From Euglena gracilis (lineage: Eukaryota; Euglenida; Euglenophyceae; Euglenales), in NCBI GenBank assembly GCA_039621445.1, contig CP154954.1, positions 38,897,816 to 38,961,815 of the forward strand: a stretch of 64,000 bases of DNA, given 5' to 3'. The notes below the pieces were generated by a model. It saw only the letters and a list, made by a program, of their open reading frames with translations. It did not search any database and was not told the DNA's origin. A program made the position numbers and the translations under genes. This document shows positions 20,825-31,767 of the stretch, piece by piece (the stretch's first letter is position 1; every line of letters begins with the position of its first letter).

Positions 20825-23224
20825 CGCCGGGTGGCCATATTCACCGGATTTGGGTGTACTCCTCCCACTTGGAGAGGGGGTGGACCCAACATCTCACCAA
20901 TCACCTCGGAATCGAAGGGCGGACCGTGCATCACGGAGAGACCACCTCCCGACACGTTTGTGTTGGGTGGGGCAATGGGTGTTGGGTGCGGCGCTGATGA
21001 GGGTGGTTCAGCATTCACTGCTGATTGATTAATTTCTTGATTATTAAATATGAAAACAGAATCCAAATCAAGAATTTGTGGTTGTTGGTCATTGTAATAA
21101 ATTACTTGGTTGAAAACTTCTAATGGAGTGGAGTGAACCCCAGGTATAACCTGAGCACAACCGTGTTAAATGAATTCATCTTTGGAAATCGATTTGGAGA
21201 TAATGCGGGGTAATATTGGGTGAATTTCAAGACAACAAAAATGTAATCCAAAAGAAATCATTGGAATTGCGGGGGGTCGGTACGTCGTAGGTCAGTCAAG
21301 GCCTGCCCAACCTCCGGGCTGCAAAAAAATTCCAGGGTTTTCAGCCGATTCTGGTTTGGTTTTGGGTGGGTGGGAGGGTTGATTCCCGAGGTGGGGGGTC
21401 GTGCATGGGTGGTTTTTTTTCCGAAAAAATGGGCGGGTGGTTTGGACCCAGGAAAAAGTGCCCTGAGCACAGTATTCTACGTCGCCATTGTATGTCTATC
21501 ACGATTCCATGTCACCACCAAACCCCCCCCAATTTTTGGTTCACAAATTTTCATCAAGGACCATCAGTAGGATTTTACACAAAGTCTGCCCCAAAAGGTG
21601 GGGTCCGGTGGTATGTGTATATTTCATCGCCCCCCACCCGTCTCTTCTCAGCCGGGGAAAGCGATTTTAGATGGACGCCTCCCCCAGTGGCCAGAGTTCT
21701 TTACCCGCCGAAGGCCACCGGTGACTCCCTCCCCAACATGTGGTGACTGGCAGGTTGAATTTCAAGGCGTGGCCGACCCCATCCTCGGCACATGCCTCGG
21801 AAGGCAAACCCCCTGATTTGCCCCTGTGGGGCAGGGTATTAAGTGAGCGGTGGTTTTGCAGGGGGGGGGGTCAGGGGTCCCTGGCCACTCACCACACAAA
21901 CTGGGCCAGAAGCCAGAAGCGAATCAGTGCCAGCCATAAACAGACAAGAAGCCTTAGCGCAACTAAGGGGGGGAGGGGGGGTCCAGACCACCTCCCTCCC
22001 TCCTTGGACCGGGGGGGGGGGGTCCGGGACCACCCCTTTATTATTATATTTGGCTTTATATTTGGGGGGGGTACCACAGCACCAGCACAACACAGACACA
22101 CATTGTCAAACCATCAAAACATTATTTTTTCCTCTACCCATCCCGAATAACAGCGTTCATTTGCTGCACATATTTGGGTTTGGGTTGAATTTTATATGTG
22201 GGGTTGTAATATGTGGTTTGCTTTATGTCGAAAATTCGGCCGTTCAAAACGCCCCCGGGAACCCCCAAAATTCTTCAAGCGCAAAGCGCCGGATTAGAAG
22301 ATATATGGTGTAAACCCCCAAATAATAACCCCCTCGGTTTATTATTTGGACAATCGAAGTCGGGGTCCAGGGGGGGGGGTTATTATTTGGGGGGGGGTTA
22401 TTATTTGGGCAAAATTACCGAAGTCGAAAATCGATCCAAAAACCCCTCCACAGGCCCCAATAGTCGCTTTTTTGGCATTTTTGGAATTTTTTAAAAAATG
22501 GGTGCTTTTTTGACATATTTTCTGCACCAATCTTATCCATTTTTATTTTTTTTGCAACATTTCTGCTAATTTTTGACTCTTTTTTTTCCTTTGCCTTCAC
22601 ACCTGCCGGAGGGGGGGTTTATTATTTGGGCGGCTGCAGTCGGTCCTCAAGGGGGAGTTTATTATTTGGGGGGTTATTATTTGGGGGGGTTATATTGTTT
22701 TGTGTGTATGTTATTTTTTTTAAAAAAAAGAAAACCGCGTGAAAACGCAATTTTTGGGCCTTTTTCAAGGCCCAAAGTAATTTTCCGCGCAAAGCGCCAG
22801 AAATTTTTTTTGCACGGGGGGTGGTCCGACCCCCCCCCCCCCGGGGGATCCAGACCCCCCTCCCCGCTCACTTAATACCCTTGGGGGGGGGCAGTGGGCA
22901 CTCTGCCATGGCTCTCTGGCGCCGACTCGGAGACCCCTCCCCCCAGGTGATCAAAGTCATCCAACTCAAATCCATCCCAGGCGATCTCTAACGTTGAAAG
23001 AACCCGGAATGGAATTTTCGCAGCTGGAGATGGCCTTTCTGGGTGCCGACGTCGTTGGGACTGGTTGCTAAATGCGATTGGAGGATTGGACTGGATTGCC
23101 CTGGAGGAATTATCCCGGGTGGTGTCACATGTAGTTGCCTCAGGCATTGTTGAAGGTGCCACTGTCACTGCCACTGTCCAGTTGCCTTCTGGGCGGTGTG
23201 GGGGACCTGCCGTTTCCCCCGCAG
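20825..23224. other. Intergenic region between LRR gene and first VTI1 copy
   Basis: It contains repeat sequence at 21290-21460 related to 13.9-14.1 kb, G/C-run sequence at 21950-22070 and 22810-22890, and the TTATTATTTGGG repeat at 22314-22692. I searched it for exons equivalent to VTI1 exons 1 to 3 and found none. Confidence 0.5.
22314..22692. repeat. Dispersed repeat, TTATTATTTGGG family, copy 2
   Basis: It aligns along its length with 1379-1770, sharing GGTTTATTATTTGGAC, GGTGCTTTTTTG.CATATTTT, GCAACATTTCTGCTAATTTT and CACACCTGCC. Orientation is the same. Confidence 0.65.
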
Positions 23225-23278
23225 GGAGCGACTGCAGGCGAGCACCGACCGGCTGGAGCGCCAGGCTGCGACCCTTGA
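23225..23278 (+). CDS. VTI1-like copy A, first half of SNARE exon 4
   Basis: After acceptor CCCCCGCAG the frame reads ERLQASTDRLERQAATL. It matches ERLQANTDRLSKQNETL in the intact copy and RL..STERL in plant VTI1. Homology stops at about 23278 with no GT at that point. The next GT sites in the correct phase are at 23312 and 23327, which would add 11 or 16 residues to the SNARE helix. Confidence 0.75.
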   Translation, partial: GATAGEHRPAGAPGCDP

Positions 23279-24458
23279 CCAGTGGCGCCCTTGGGTGGAC
23301 TGCCCGGGTTGGTCGGATGCGCAGGGGTCCGCGACTCCGCCCAACACTGCATCAACAGGACAAGCCAGTGCCTGAGCAGCTGCGGTGCTGGCAAGGGAAA
23401 AAGAAGGTTGATTGAAGGTTGATTAAGAGACCTTGGTCTGATCTGTCCCTGGGGTGGGCATGCAGGTTAGGGTTCCCGCTGGAAACACTCTGCCACTACG
23501 CGATGAACTTTTTGAAACTGTGGACTGCTGGCATGACCTCCATGGAGCACACCACCAACCGGGAAATACATAGGATAACTTGGTGGCGGGGGAAATTTCC
23601 AGTCGCCACAAGAGATCCAGAGTCAGCTCCTGAGTCTTTGGGAGGTATTCAGCCAACGGGATCATTTAAGGAGGAAACATGCTGGGAAACCATTGCAATC
23701 ATGTGTGTCTCCACCTCATGGTGCTGAGAAAGTCATTGGCCTCAAAAGAATTCACCCAGGTTGTCGAGTGAAATCCAGTTGGGTGACTCTCAGGCAGAGC
23801 CAAACTCGGTGCATCTGAACAATATTCAACCCACGTTGTCAAATATTTTGGGTATCTCTGCAGTTTTCGCTGCAGACAAAAGCCATTTTGGGGTTTGTTA
23901 TTCCCCCTTCAGGTCCAGACCATGTCACCGCTGAATGATGGTTCGACCAGGCTTGTGCTTAGTCGGGTGCCTACCCCACGGGGGGGGGGTGCTAGGGGCA
24001 GGCACCCCATAGCACCCGATCCACCCCCCCCTCGGGGGGGGGGGTAGGGTTTTGGGGGGTGCCTGCCCCTAGCAGGCACTCCCCTCCGACCCCGGCGCCA
24101 AAGGCGCCGGGGGCCCGGAAAAGGCCATTTTCAATGAAAAATTTCTAGGTCCCCCCCCCCCGGACCCCTACCCCCCCCGGGGGGTGTGCCTGCTAGGGCA
24201 GGCACCCTATAGCACCCCCCCCTCCCCCCCCCCGGTCGGTAAGTACAAGCATGGGTCCGACCCACCGGGTGACCACCAGTGGCTTTGGTGGGTTGTGGAT
24301 CCTCCGACTCAAAGTGGCCAACCCTGGGTTCCGGCAAACAAGTGGCCTCATCCAGACCACCGCCAAGGCCAGCCGCATTTTTTTTTGGGGATGGGGGGGG
24401 TCGCATGATAGCCAGGCCAACCCCCTCGGGCAGTTCACCCGTAAGCCGCTGCCCACAG
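23279..24458. other. Sequence interrupting SNARE exon 4 of VTI1-like copy A
   Basis: This 1.18 kb has no counterpart in the paralogous exon. It contains the GC-rich inverted repeats at 23965-24235 and ends with a good acceptor, CTGCCCACAG. It behaves like a newly gained intron or an insertion. Confidence 0.65.
23965..24235. repeat. GC-rich inverted repeats around GGTGCCTGCCCCTAGCAGGCAC
   Basis: Words TGCTAGGGGCAGGCACCCCA, GTGCCTGCCCCTAGCAGGCA and TGCCTGCTAGGGCAGGCACC occur in alternating orientation. They are separated by C- and G-runs and by GGCGCCAAAGGCGCC. The block looks like a nested or decayed TIR element. Confidence 0.65.
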
Positions 24459-24497
24459 GGATGCCCATCGGCTGGTGGCGGAGATGGAGAGCCTCGG
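24459..24497 (+). CDS. VTI1-like copy A, second half of SNARE exon 4
   Basis: After acceptor GCCCACAG it reads DAHRLVAEMESLG and leaves in phase 2 at donor GTGTGG. It aligns with NARRLVAEMEDLG of the intact copy, with no residue missing between the two halves if the split codon is counted as one. Confidence 0.75.
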
Positions 24498-24689
24498 GTG
24501 TGGTCGGCCATTGGTGCACCCATCCCTTTCGCTCGCCTTCGGGGGGGAGTGAACCCCCCACCCCCATCACGCCTTCCCCCGTTGCCTTCCAAGGACCCCG
24601 GCAAGCTGCACCAATTGCTTGCCCACAGGACGTTTTTTGGAGGGGATGAAATAAAGGCCTTGAAAAAAAGCCACTGGCAAACCTTCGCA

Positions 24690-24761
24690 TACATATATAT
24701 GTATGTATATATATATGTATATATGTACACACACATATTTATGTATATATGTATATATATA

Positions 24762-24808
<47 letters not shown>

Positions 24809-24832
24809 TATATATATATATATATAACCTTC
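24690..24832. repeat. (TA)n / (GTAT)n / (GT)n microsatellite
   Basis: TATATATGTATG, (GT)n and (TA)n tracts follow one another. Confidence 0.95.
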
Positions 24833-26093
24833 GTATATATTTGTATTTCGGAGGAGAAGGGGTGGCAAGCACATCATTGGTGGTTTTTTGAGGGTTCTTT
24901 TCTCTCAATTTTTGTTTGTGTTTTTTTCCCCAGCGACTTGGGTTACAGTTCAGCATTTCTGTGTCGGGTTTTCACATTGTTCCAGTGGTGACACCTGGGG
25001 AATGGTGCGAATTTGGTGTCTTTGACCCACCGAAACACGTCGCCGAGTTGTGAAACCCGATTGACCCCGCAAACTGATACATTCGCCATAACACACTGAA
25101 ACCCCGGTCATCACCTCCCCCCTTTCCTGTGTGACAACTGCCAGTGCCGGGTGGTGGGAGGTGGGGCGACAGGTGGGACGACACCCCTTTGCCTGCTTTC
25201 TGAAGCCCTGGCGCACGTTGTGGACGTTTTTGAAGTTGTTGCAAAAGGAGTGGAAAGTCACACGTCACGAATAAAGTCGGTAGTAACGGGCTGTTAGAGA
25301 ACTCCACTGGTGGTTGATAAGTGGGATACAGAGCACAGGAGGATTGTTACCAGTGTCCTGTTGGCCCAAATCTTTCAGGATAACATTTAAAAGTGCCGTT
25401 TATTTGATTTTATTTTGAGCTTTGTCTCACCTCCCCGAATCCCATGCAGCCAGCAACATCTCATCAACATCCCATGCAGCCGTTGAAAGGTTCCAAACAA
25501 ACATGCAGGGTGTCATGCACCATGAAAAGTCTTTGTTTCCATCTCCGCGTCCTGGGGCACCAGACCATATGCTGATTACATTGATTGGTTTTGGGAGTCA
25601 GGGTGTTGTCATTTTCATTAAAAATGTCGGTGTGCGCATTTTCAAATACAGGCAAAGGAAAATCCTTTAGTTCAAGTTATGCCTCCAAATAGCAATTTTG
25701 CGATTTTTGCTCGGAAAATTTTCGACCCAGAAAATTTTCACATTTTGGCCCCATTTTTTTTGTCATTTTTGGATCTTTTGCCCTAAAGTTGCCTATTTTT
25801 AGGACCAGCATGTTCCCAAAGTCTAATCAAAATAAAAATTTCCCTGGAGGAGATGAAAAATTTTCTGTCCTCTCCAGCAGAACATCCTGGGGAAGCTCCA
25901 GATTGAATTTACGTGCAAAACGTGTTTTTTTGTGTTTATTTGCGTTTATTTTGTGTTTTTTTTGTGTTTTTTTTTGTCATCTTTTTCGAGGGTCTGTTCT
26001 TTGGAGCCCCTCCCCGTTATACTAAGTGTCCTATTCATTCTTGCAGCTTCTGTTCTCCGTCTTCAAATCCCCCACCATCTCCATTTCCCACAG

Positions 26094-26175
26094 CGAAGAC
26101 ACCTCCCAGCGATTGCGCACACAACGCGAGGGCATGGAAAAGACGCTGGGCACCCTGCGGGAGACGGACCAGGAG
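26094..26175 (+). CDS. VTI1-like copy A, SNARE exon 5 (82 nt)
   Basis: It lies between acceptor TTTCCCACAG and donor GTGTGC, entering in phase 2 and leaving in phase 0, identical in length and phase to the intact copy's exon 5. It reads EDTSQRLRTQREGMEKTLG then TLRETDQE. QRE contains the Gln that packs in the ionic zero layer of SNARE bundles. Its third codon positions are poorer in G/C than in copy B, which may reflect relaxed selection. Confidence 0.85.
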
Positions 26176-26510
26176 GTGTGCGCAAACCATTATGCATTCA
26201 TTTGGTGGTCATTTGTTTCGAGTGGAACGAAGGCCCCCCAAGCGTGGACCGCAACAATGCTTCAAACGAACAAACAACCTCAGAAACACTCCCGGAATAA
26301 TTTTGACGTCCTCTGCCCGGTCATATGGAAGCCACCATCTGTCTAGGTAATAGCACCATGATATACGATAATTTGACACATTTCGCCTTCGTGCAAACTT
26401 GTGAATAAAAAATATTAAGAAAAACACTAAATAAAATACTACATTTACGAGATGAAATGGACAGTGCCCCCCAGGGGCTTCCATCTCTTCCAGCTTCGGT
26501 GTCATCGCAG

Positions 26511-26561
26511 GTGACCAGAGCGCAGAAGATCCTCGGAGCGTTGCGGCGATGGCCTTTTTGA
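26511..26561 (+). pseudogene. VTI1-like copy A, exon 6 truncated before the anchor
   Basis: After GTCATCGCAG the frame reads VTRAQKILGALRRWPF and stops at TGA 26559-26561. It aligns with MTRTRKILSMIQRRSLMNK of the intact copy and then departs where the transmembrane helix should begin. No hydrophobic anchor is found before the next gene. A donor inside the exon (GTTGCG at 26540) is possible but has no partner exon that I can see. Confidence 0.75.
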
Positions 26562-28152
26562 CACCTGTGCCGCCCACATCCCTTCTTTGCTTGATGGGAT
26601 ACTCCTTTGATCTTAACCCCCAAATCAAATCTGAGCCTTCTTTCCTTGGCGACGTCAGGGGTCGTAAATTCGGGGAGGGTTTTTCCTCTTTGTTGCCAGG
26701 CTCTATTTTTTTGAGGGGTCGATGCCTTTGGGAGGGATATCCAGCCAAGTGTCTCACTTCCCCCTCTTCATTGTGCTGCCCTTGACCCGTAATATTTTTC
26801 GACTCCGTGTTTGTACAGAACCCGTGTTTGCAAGTTGCACGGGTCCGCTGATGTGTTTCGCTGATGTATCCGCTGATGATGATTTGGTGGCCCCCCTTTG
26901 GGCCGACCACCAAACAGGATCCTATTTCCTGGGGGGTTGTAAGTGGGGGGGGGTTCAGAATTGCTGAAATGTCCAAAACAGCGGACGAAGTATCTTTCGC
27001 TTGTCGGCAAATAAAAAGGTGTGGGTTTTTGAACTTAGGCTGCTTCTTTTTTTTAAATTTGGCGGACCCCGTTGCACGTTGGGGGGGTTGACCCCCCAGA
27101 CATCCGGCGGCATTCCCGCGTTTCCGGGGGCGGCGATTTTCTGGTTGAATTTTTCTTGCAATGCCAAAGAAAAATTTTCCCTTGGTGCGGTGGGGTCGGG
27201 TCAACCACCTCCCCTCAGCAGGCCTTACAGCCCTGGGCGTACAGCCCTGGATTGGTTTGATGGGTCTGCAGCCAAAGCCCCCCCCCCCCTGGGTCAGGGT
27301 TGTCTTAAGCCGGAGGGACCCAACCCCAGGGGGCGGGTCCAGCCAGGCAGCAGCTCCCAGCCGGGCTGCGGACTGTGTCGCCCGGTGTAGCAGTTTCCCC
27401 CACTCCCGTGCATGTCCAAGTTGGGCACCCGGGATGGTCAGTTGACAGTGTGGCCGGATATTGACCAGCTAAACCCTACCGCAAAAGTGTCTCCCGTTCT
27501 GCCTGCCTGCCCACTGTTCCTGTGTCACTTTTTTTGTCACTGGCCGCAATTTCAATTTCCCCCTCTCTCTGCATTGCAGGAGAAGGGCAATCCACCTGCT
27601 GTTTCTCTCAGAGTTCTGACAGCAGAAAAGCATGTCCATCCCCATCTGCCCCTGTAGTAATTTTTTGGCTGCCTGCACACCTATCCCCATGTTGTGGGCA
27701 TTTTCGACCATCTGTTTCCTTCGACCAATTTTTTTCCAAAGCATCTCGAAGATGATGGGAGAATCTAAGGAAGCACCCAGAGACCCGAGGCAAAGCCCTT
27801 GGAACGCCAACGCCAACACCACTTTCCATCCAAAGAGGAACTTTGAGACGTTCCTCTCCTCATTTCGAATGCCACTGTATTACCAAATCCTGTTGCTGCC
27901 AGGATACAATATCACTACCTGGCCACAGGGGGACCGAAAAGAGACAGTCAAGGAGTGGTGGCTGGGCCTGCTCTGGGGTTTGAGGGTTCCATGGCCCGCT
28001 CCTGACAGGAGTGAGTATACCCTTTCGAACCGTGCTGCGGAGCTGGTCCGAACCGTGCATGTGACAGCCCCATTGTGAGACTGACCGATGCGCTCGAGCA
28101 CATTCCGCGGGGCATGCTGGTTTTTTCCCGCCCTCCCCCCGCAGCCCCCGCC
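26562..28152. other. Intergenic region between the two VTI1 copies
   Basis: A plus-strand frame at 27632-28078 (148 codons, containing KMMGESKEAPRDPRQSP and LPGYNITTWPQGDRKE) is not repetitive but matches nothing I know. I leave it uncalled. A pyrimidine-rich acceptor (CCCTCCCCCCGCAG) ends at 28144, eight bases before the VTI1 start codon. Confidence 0.4.
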
Positions 28153-28350
28153 ATGTCGGAGCTGTTCGAGACGTACGAGCGGGAGTTCTGCGACCTCTCC
28201 GGGGCGATCACATGCGACCTGAATGACCTGCAGACCGGCGCGGCCCGCAGCAAGGCCGGGGCACTGGAGGCGAAGTTCGCCACGCTGCAGGAGTCGCTGC
28301 GCAACATGGAGGTGGAGCTGGCCAGCCTGCCCGTCGCGAAGAAGGCCCGG
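28153..28350 (+). CDS. VTI1: VTI1 exon 1: start codon and Habc helices
   Basis: It encodes 66 residues beginning MSELFETYEREFCDLSGAI, the usual VTI1 start (M..F..YE..F..L...I), and running through LRNMEVELASLP to VAKKAR. The ATG lies eight bases after a splice acceptor at 28144, so the 5' UTR is interrupted or the mRNA is trans-spliced. The exon most simply ends at a GC donor (GCAGGC, 28351): this keeps phase 0 and gives the continuous family-like sequence AKKAR-QLSVRLRNFQ. A later GT at 28391 would insert 13 or more odd residues. Confidence 0.9.
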
Positions 28351-28680
28351 GCAGGCCGCTGGGCTCTTCCCTGGTCGCTGGGTTGCGCGGTGCTTTTTTT
28401 TCCTTTCACCAGCAGCATCCCTTGGGCAGGCTGCATTGCCGATAAGGTCTCATATGGCACAAAGTGAACACACCCCAACTGCAGGGTGTGCTACTGTTGT
28501 GGAGGGGGTGGACGTGACTGGGGGTTTTGGGGAGTCGTTCAGAAGTCCAGTTGTCGGTTTGCAGTGGCTGCCAGTGAAAGAAATTGATCCCACCAACAGT
28601 AATTTCAGTGTGCGTATGTCTGGGGACGATGTCTGTCATTGGTTTCCCTTGGTGAACAGTTCTGCCCGACGCCCTGCAAG
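28351..28680. other. VTI1 intron 1, probable GC-AG type
   Basis: The intron begins GCAGGC and ends GCCCTGCAAG. It contains CATATGGCACAAAGTG at about 28451-28466, the anchor word also seen at 4.08 and 29.49 kb. Confidence 0.6.
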
Positions 28681-28762
28681 CAGCTCAGTGTACGTCTCCG
28701 CAATTTCCAGGCCAATGCCAACAACCTGAAGAAGGAATTTGAAAAAGCAAAAACAGCTGCAG
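28681..28762 (+). CDS. VTI1: VTI1 exon 2: end of Habc domain
   Basis: It encodes QLSVRLRNFQANANNLKKEF and EKAKTAA. It aligns with the third Habc helix of plant VTI1 (LR.YK.DLNNLK.E.KR). It begins in phase 0 after TGCAAG and ends in phase 1 before GTGTGT. Confidence 0.88.
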
Positions 28763-31703
28763 GTGTGTCCATTATGTCGAACCCTGTCCCGTTCGTGGGG
28801 AGGGGGGCGGCGGCCCGGCAACCCCAGTAGCCGAAGAAATGCACAATCCATTGGAACTGCATATCAGACCCAAAAATACAACAGCAAATACAAAATTCAA
28901 CCAAAATCCAAACCCCCATGAAACTGTGAAGATGCTCCCCAAAATTGGTTGATTTCTGTGTTTATCTGAGTTTGTTTTAATTTTGCCCATCCTTAGTTTG
29001 CTTAAATTGGCATTTTGGAGACAATTTTTGCTCATTGCTCAAAATCCTTCTTTTTGGACTTATTTTGGACACTCCTGTGGGAAAGTTTTATTTCGGCCGA
29101 ATTCTTCATCAAAATCAAAAGTGGACCTCCAAAAATAAGATCCCCCTTGGGATTATCAGCAACCGACCCAAAAGGGAGACCCAGGATATTATTCTGTGGG
29201 GGTATTAAGGTTCCATTTAGACACTGGCATTAGGTTTTGTTGGTATTGGTTTTAGGGTTGTTGCTCATTTTACTTTTTTTTTCCAGCAGTGTTTAGTGGT
29301 GTCCACAGTCATTCAGCAGTGTAGGGGCCAAATTTGGGAGAATTTGCAAACAGGTGCAAAAAAAAAAAAACACTTGAATTTCCCACCTCCTCTTCTGAGC
29401 AATCTGTGGAATGGCCGGAATTCATTGCACCTTCAGTGCTCAAGTCCAGAAAAAAAATTGAACAAAAAATGCGGAAATTGCGGAAACATGAGTGATGGCA
29501 TAAAGTGGAGCCCCCACAGTACCCCACAGTACCCCACAGTACCCCACACACCCCCCACACCCCCCCCACCCCCCCACCCCCCCCCCCCCCACCACCCACC
29601 ACCCCACACCCCCCCCCACACAGCCCCCCACACCCCCCCCCACACTATCCCCCACACTCATGTTGACTGTGCGCAACTGTTCGGGTGTCATTTTTTTGAC
29701 TTACTCAGCCTTCGGCCTCGTCGCGCCGCGGCCTTCGGCCTCGTCGCACCGCGGCCTTCGGCCGCGGCCCGGGGGGGGGGGGGGGGGGCCCCCCCCGGAC
29801 CCCCCCCCCCAGAACCAAAATAACATCATCCCCTTGGGTGTGCAATGCAAGGGAAAGAAAATCCACTTCCCTCAGATTTGGCACCCCCCCCACACACCCC
29901 ACACTACCCCCCCCAAACACCCCCCACACCCCCCCACCCCCCCCCCCACACTACACCCCCCTCACACCCCCCCAAACCCCCCCACACCCCCCCACACACC
30001 CTCCCACCCCCCCCACACTACCCCCCCCACACCCCCCACACACCCCCCCACACACCCCCCCACACCCCCCCACACACCCTCCCACACTACCACCCCCCAC
30101 ACTACCCCCCCCACACACCCCCCACTCACCCCCCACTCCCCCCCCCCCACACCCCCACACACACCCCCCACACACACCCCCCACACACCCTCCCACACCC
30201 CCCACCCCCTCCCACAACCCCCCCACCCCCCCCCCCACCCCCCCCACACCCCCCCCCCCCACCCCCCCCACCCCCCCCCCCCCCCCACTACCCCCCCCCC
30301 CCCCCACAACCCCCCCCCCCCCCGAACCCCCCCCCCCCCCACCCCCCCACACACACCCCCACACCCCCCCCCCTCACACCCCCCCACCCCCCCCCCACCC
30401 CCCCCCCCCCCCACCCTACCCACACTCCCCCCCCCCCCCCCCACCCCCCCCCCCACACTCCCCCCCACACCCCCCCAACCCCCCCCTCCCCCCCCACCCC
30501 CCCCCCCCACCCCCCCACAACCCCCCCCCCAACCCCCCCAACCCCCCCACCCCCCCCCCCCCCCCCACGTACACCCCCCCACACCACCACCCACGCTCAT
30601 GTTGACCGCTCTCAACTTTTCGGGTGTCATTTTTTTTTATCAGCTCGGCCTGCGGCCTCGTCGGGCGGCGGGCTTCGGTCGCGGCCCAGGGGGAGGCGCC
30701 CCCCGGACCCCCACCAGAACCAAAATAACATCATCCCCTTGTGTGTGCAAGGCAAGGGAAAGAAAATCTCCACTTTCCTCAGATTTGGCACCCCCCCACA
30801 CAACCCCCCACACTACCCCCCCCCCCCCCCCCACCCCCCACACCCCCCACACCCCCCCCACACACCCCCCCCACCCACCCCCACCCCAACCCACACTCCC
30901 CCCCTCCCACACCCACCCCCACCCTCCCCCCCCCACACCCACCACCCCCCCACACCCCCCACTACCCCCCCCCACACATACCCCCACACCCCACCCCCAC
31001 ACACCCCACACACCCCCCCACACCCCCCCCAACCCCCACACACACACCCCCCAACCCCCACACACCCCACACCCCCCCCACACCCCCCCCCACACTACCC
31101 CCCACAACCCCCCCCACACTGCCCCCCCACACCCCCCCGCACTACCCCCCCACACCCCCCCACACTACCAACAATATTTGATTTCATTTTTAGCTCACAG
31201 AAGAAAGCTTCCAAGAAAAAAACCCCCGATGCGTCGTCACTGGGTTTGCACCCCCCACCTGCCACTAACCCAGGGGTATCTGGGACCCCCCCAAAGGTCA
31301 AATTTCCCTTCTGGCGCTCGGGCGGAATATTTTGGGGATTTTTGGCAGATTTTTCCCCAAAGTGCCCAAAATGGTTCTTTTGGCCGACTTTGAGGGGCAA
31401 AAAATTCGGCCTGGTGCTTTGTGCCCACCCGAATGTCGGCCACCTACCCAGACCGTTCCACTGTGCAGGAGGGGTCCCCCCCCCGCTGCTGGACCGGAGG
31501 AGGGGTCCGACCCCCCCCAACCTGCCCTTATATCAAACCCTGGGCTGGGACTGTCGGAATGCCTCCCTCCTGCACGAGCAGTCGGCGGAAGTGATCTTCC
31601 CAGTCAGGGATCGTGGCTTATGCCTGATGGTCACACCATTCGCAGCCTCCCCCCTCCCCCCCCACCAGCCACCCACCCCTTCTCGATGCTGGTGTTGCTG
31701 CAG
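28763..31703. other. VTI1 intron 2 with CCCCACA arrays
   Basis: The 2.9 kb intron is dominated by the C-rich arrays at 29511-31165. The flanks carry no coding signal. Confidence 0.75.
29511..31165. repeat. Three CCCCCCACA minisatellite arrays with a repeated 230-bp spacer
   Basis: Arrays of CCCCCCCACACC-like units occupy 29511-29660, 29881-30595 and 30785-31165. The two spacers between them are homologous: both start CTCATGTTGAC, contain TTTTCGGGTGTCATTTTTTT or a close variant, CGGCCT.CGGCCTCGTCG and AGAACCAAAATAACATCATC, and end CTCAGATTTGGCACCCC. So the larger unit (array plus spacer) is itself tandemly repeated. Long proline-rich open frames here (up to 653 codons) are products of the repeat. 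Confidence 0.9.
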
Positions 31704-31767
31704 GGCGGAAGGAGCTCGTCGGTGGCTCTGCAAACCGCTACATTTCGCCCCAGGACGAGGACCACAG
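31704..31767 (+). CDS. VTI1: VTI1 exon 3: linker
   Basis: It encodes RKELVGGSANRYISPQDEDH between acceptor TTGCTGCAG and donor GTGGCA. It enters in phase 1 and leaves in phase 2, which fits both neighbours exactly. It corresponds to the RDELLESGMAD...ADQR linker before the SNARE motif in plant VTI1. Confidence 0.85.

Larger units (their letters stand above)
23225..26561 (+). pseudogene. VTI1-like Qb-SNARE, truncated upstream copy (gene span)
   Basis: Four exon pieces equivalent to exons 4, 5 and 6 of the intact VTI1 copy downstream lie in order on the same strand: 23225-23278, 24459-24497, 26094-26175 and 26511-26561. They encode the SNARE motif, and the zero-layer Gln region RTQREGM is intact. 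However, exon 4 is split by 1.18 kb, no exons for the N-terminal Habc domain were found, and exon 6 hits a stop before the membrane anchor. Exon 5 differs from its paralogue at 5 of 27 residues. I infer a partial tandem duplicate that is either a pseudogene or expresses a soluble SNARE fragment. Confidence 0.7.

Noticed and set aside
27632-28078. 148-codon frame before VTI1 as a small gene
   Set aside because: No recognised domain, no splice or composition support, and ordinary length for chance in this GC range.
31190-31245. Alternative VTI1 exon 3 (after TTAGCTCACAG, reading EESFQEKNPRCVV)
   Set aside because: Its phases would fit, but the exon at 31704-31767 also fits and gives the family-like linker RKELVGG...PQDEDHR.
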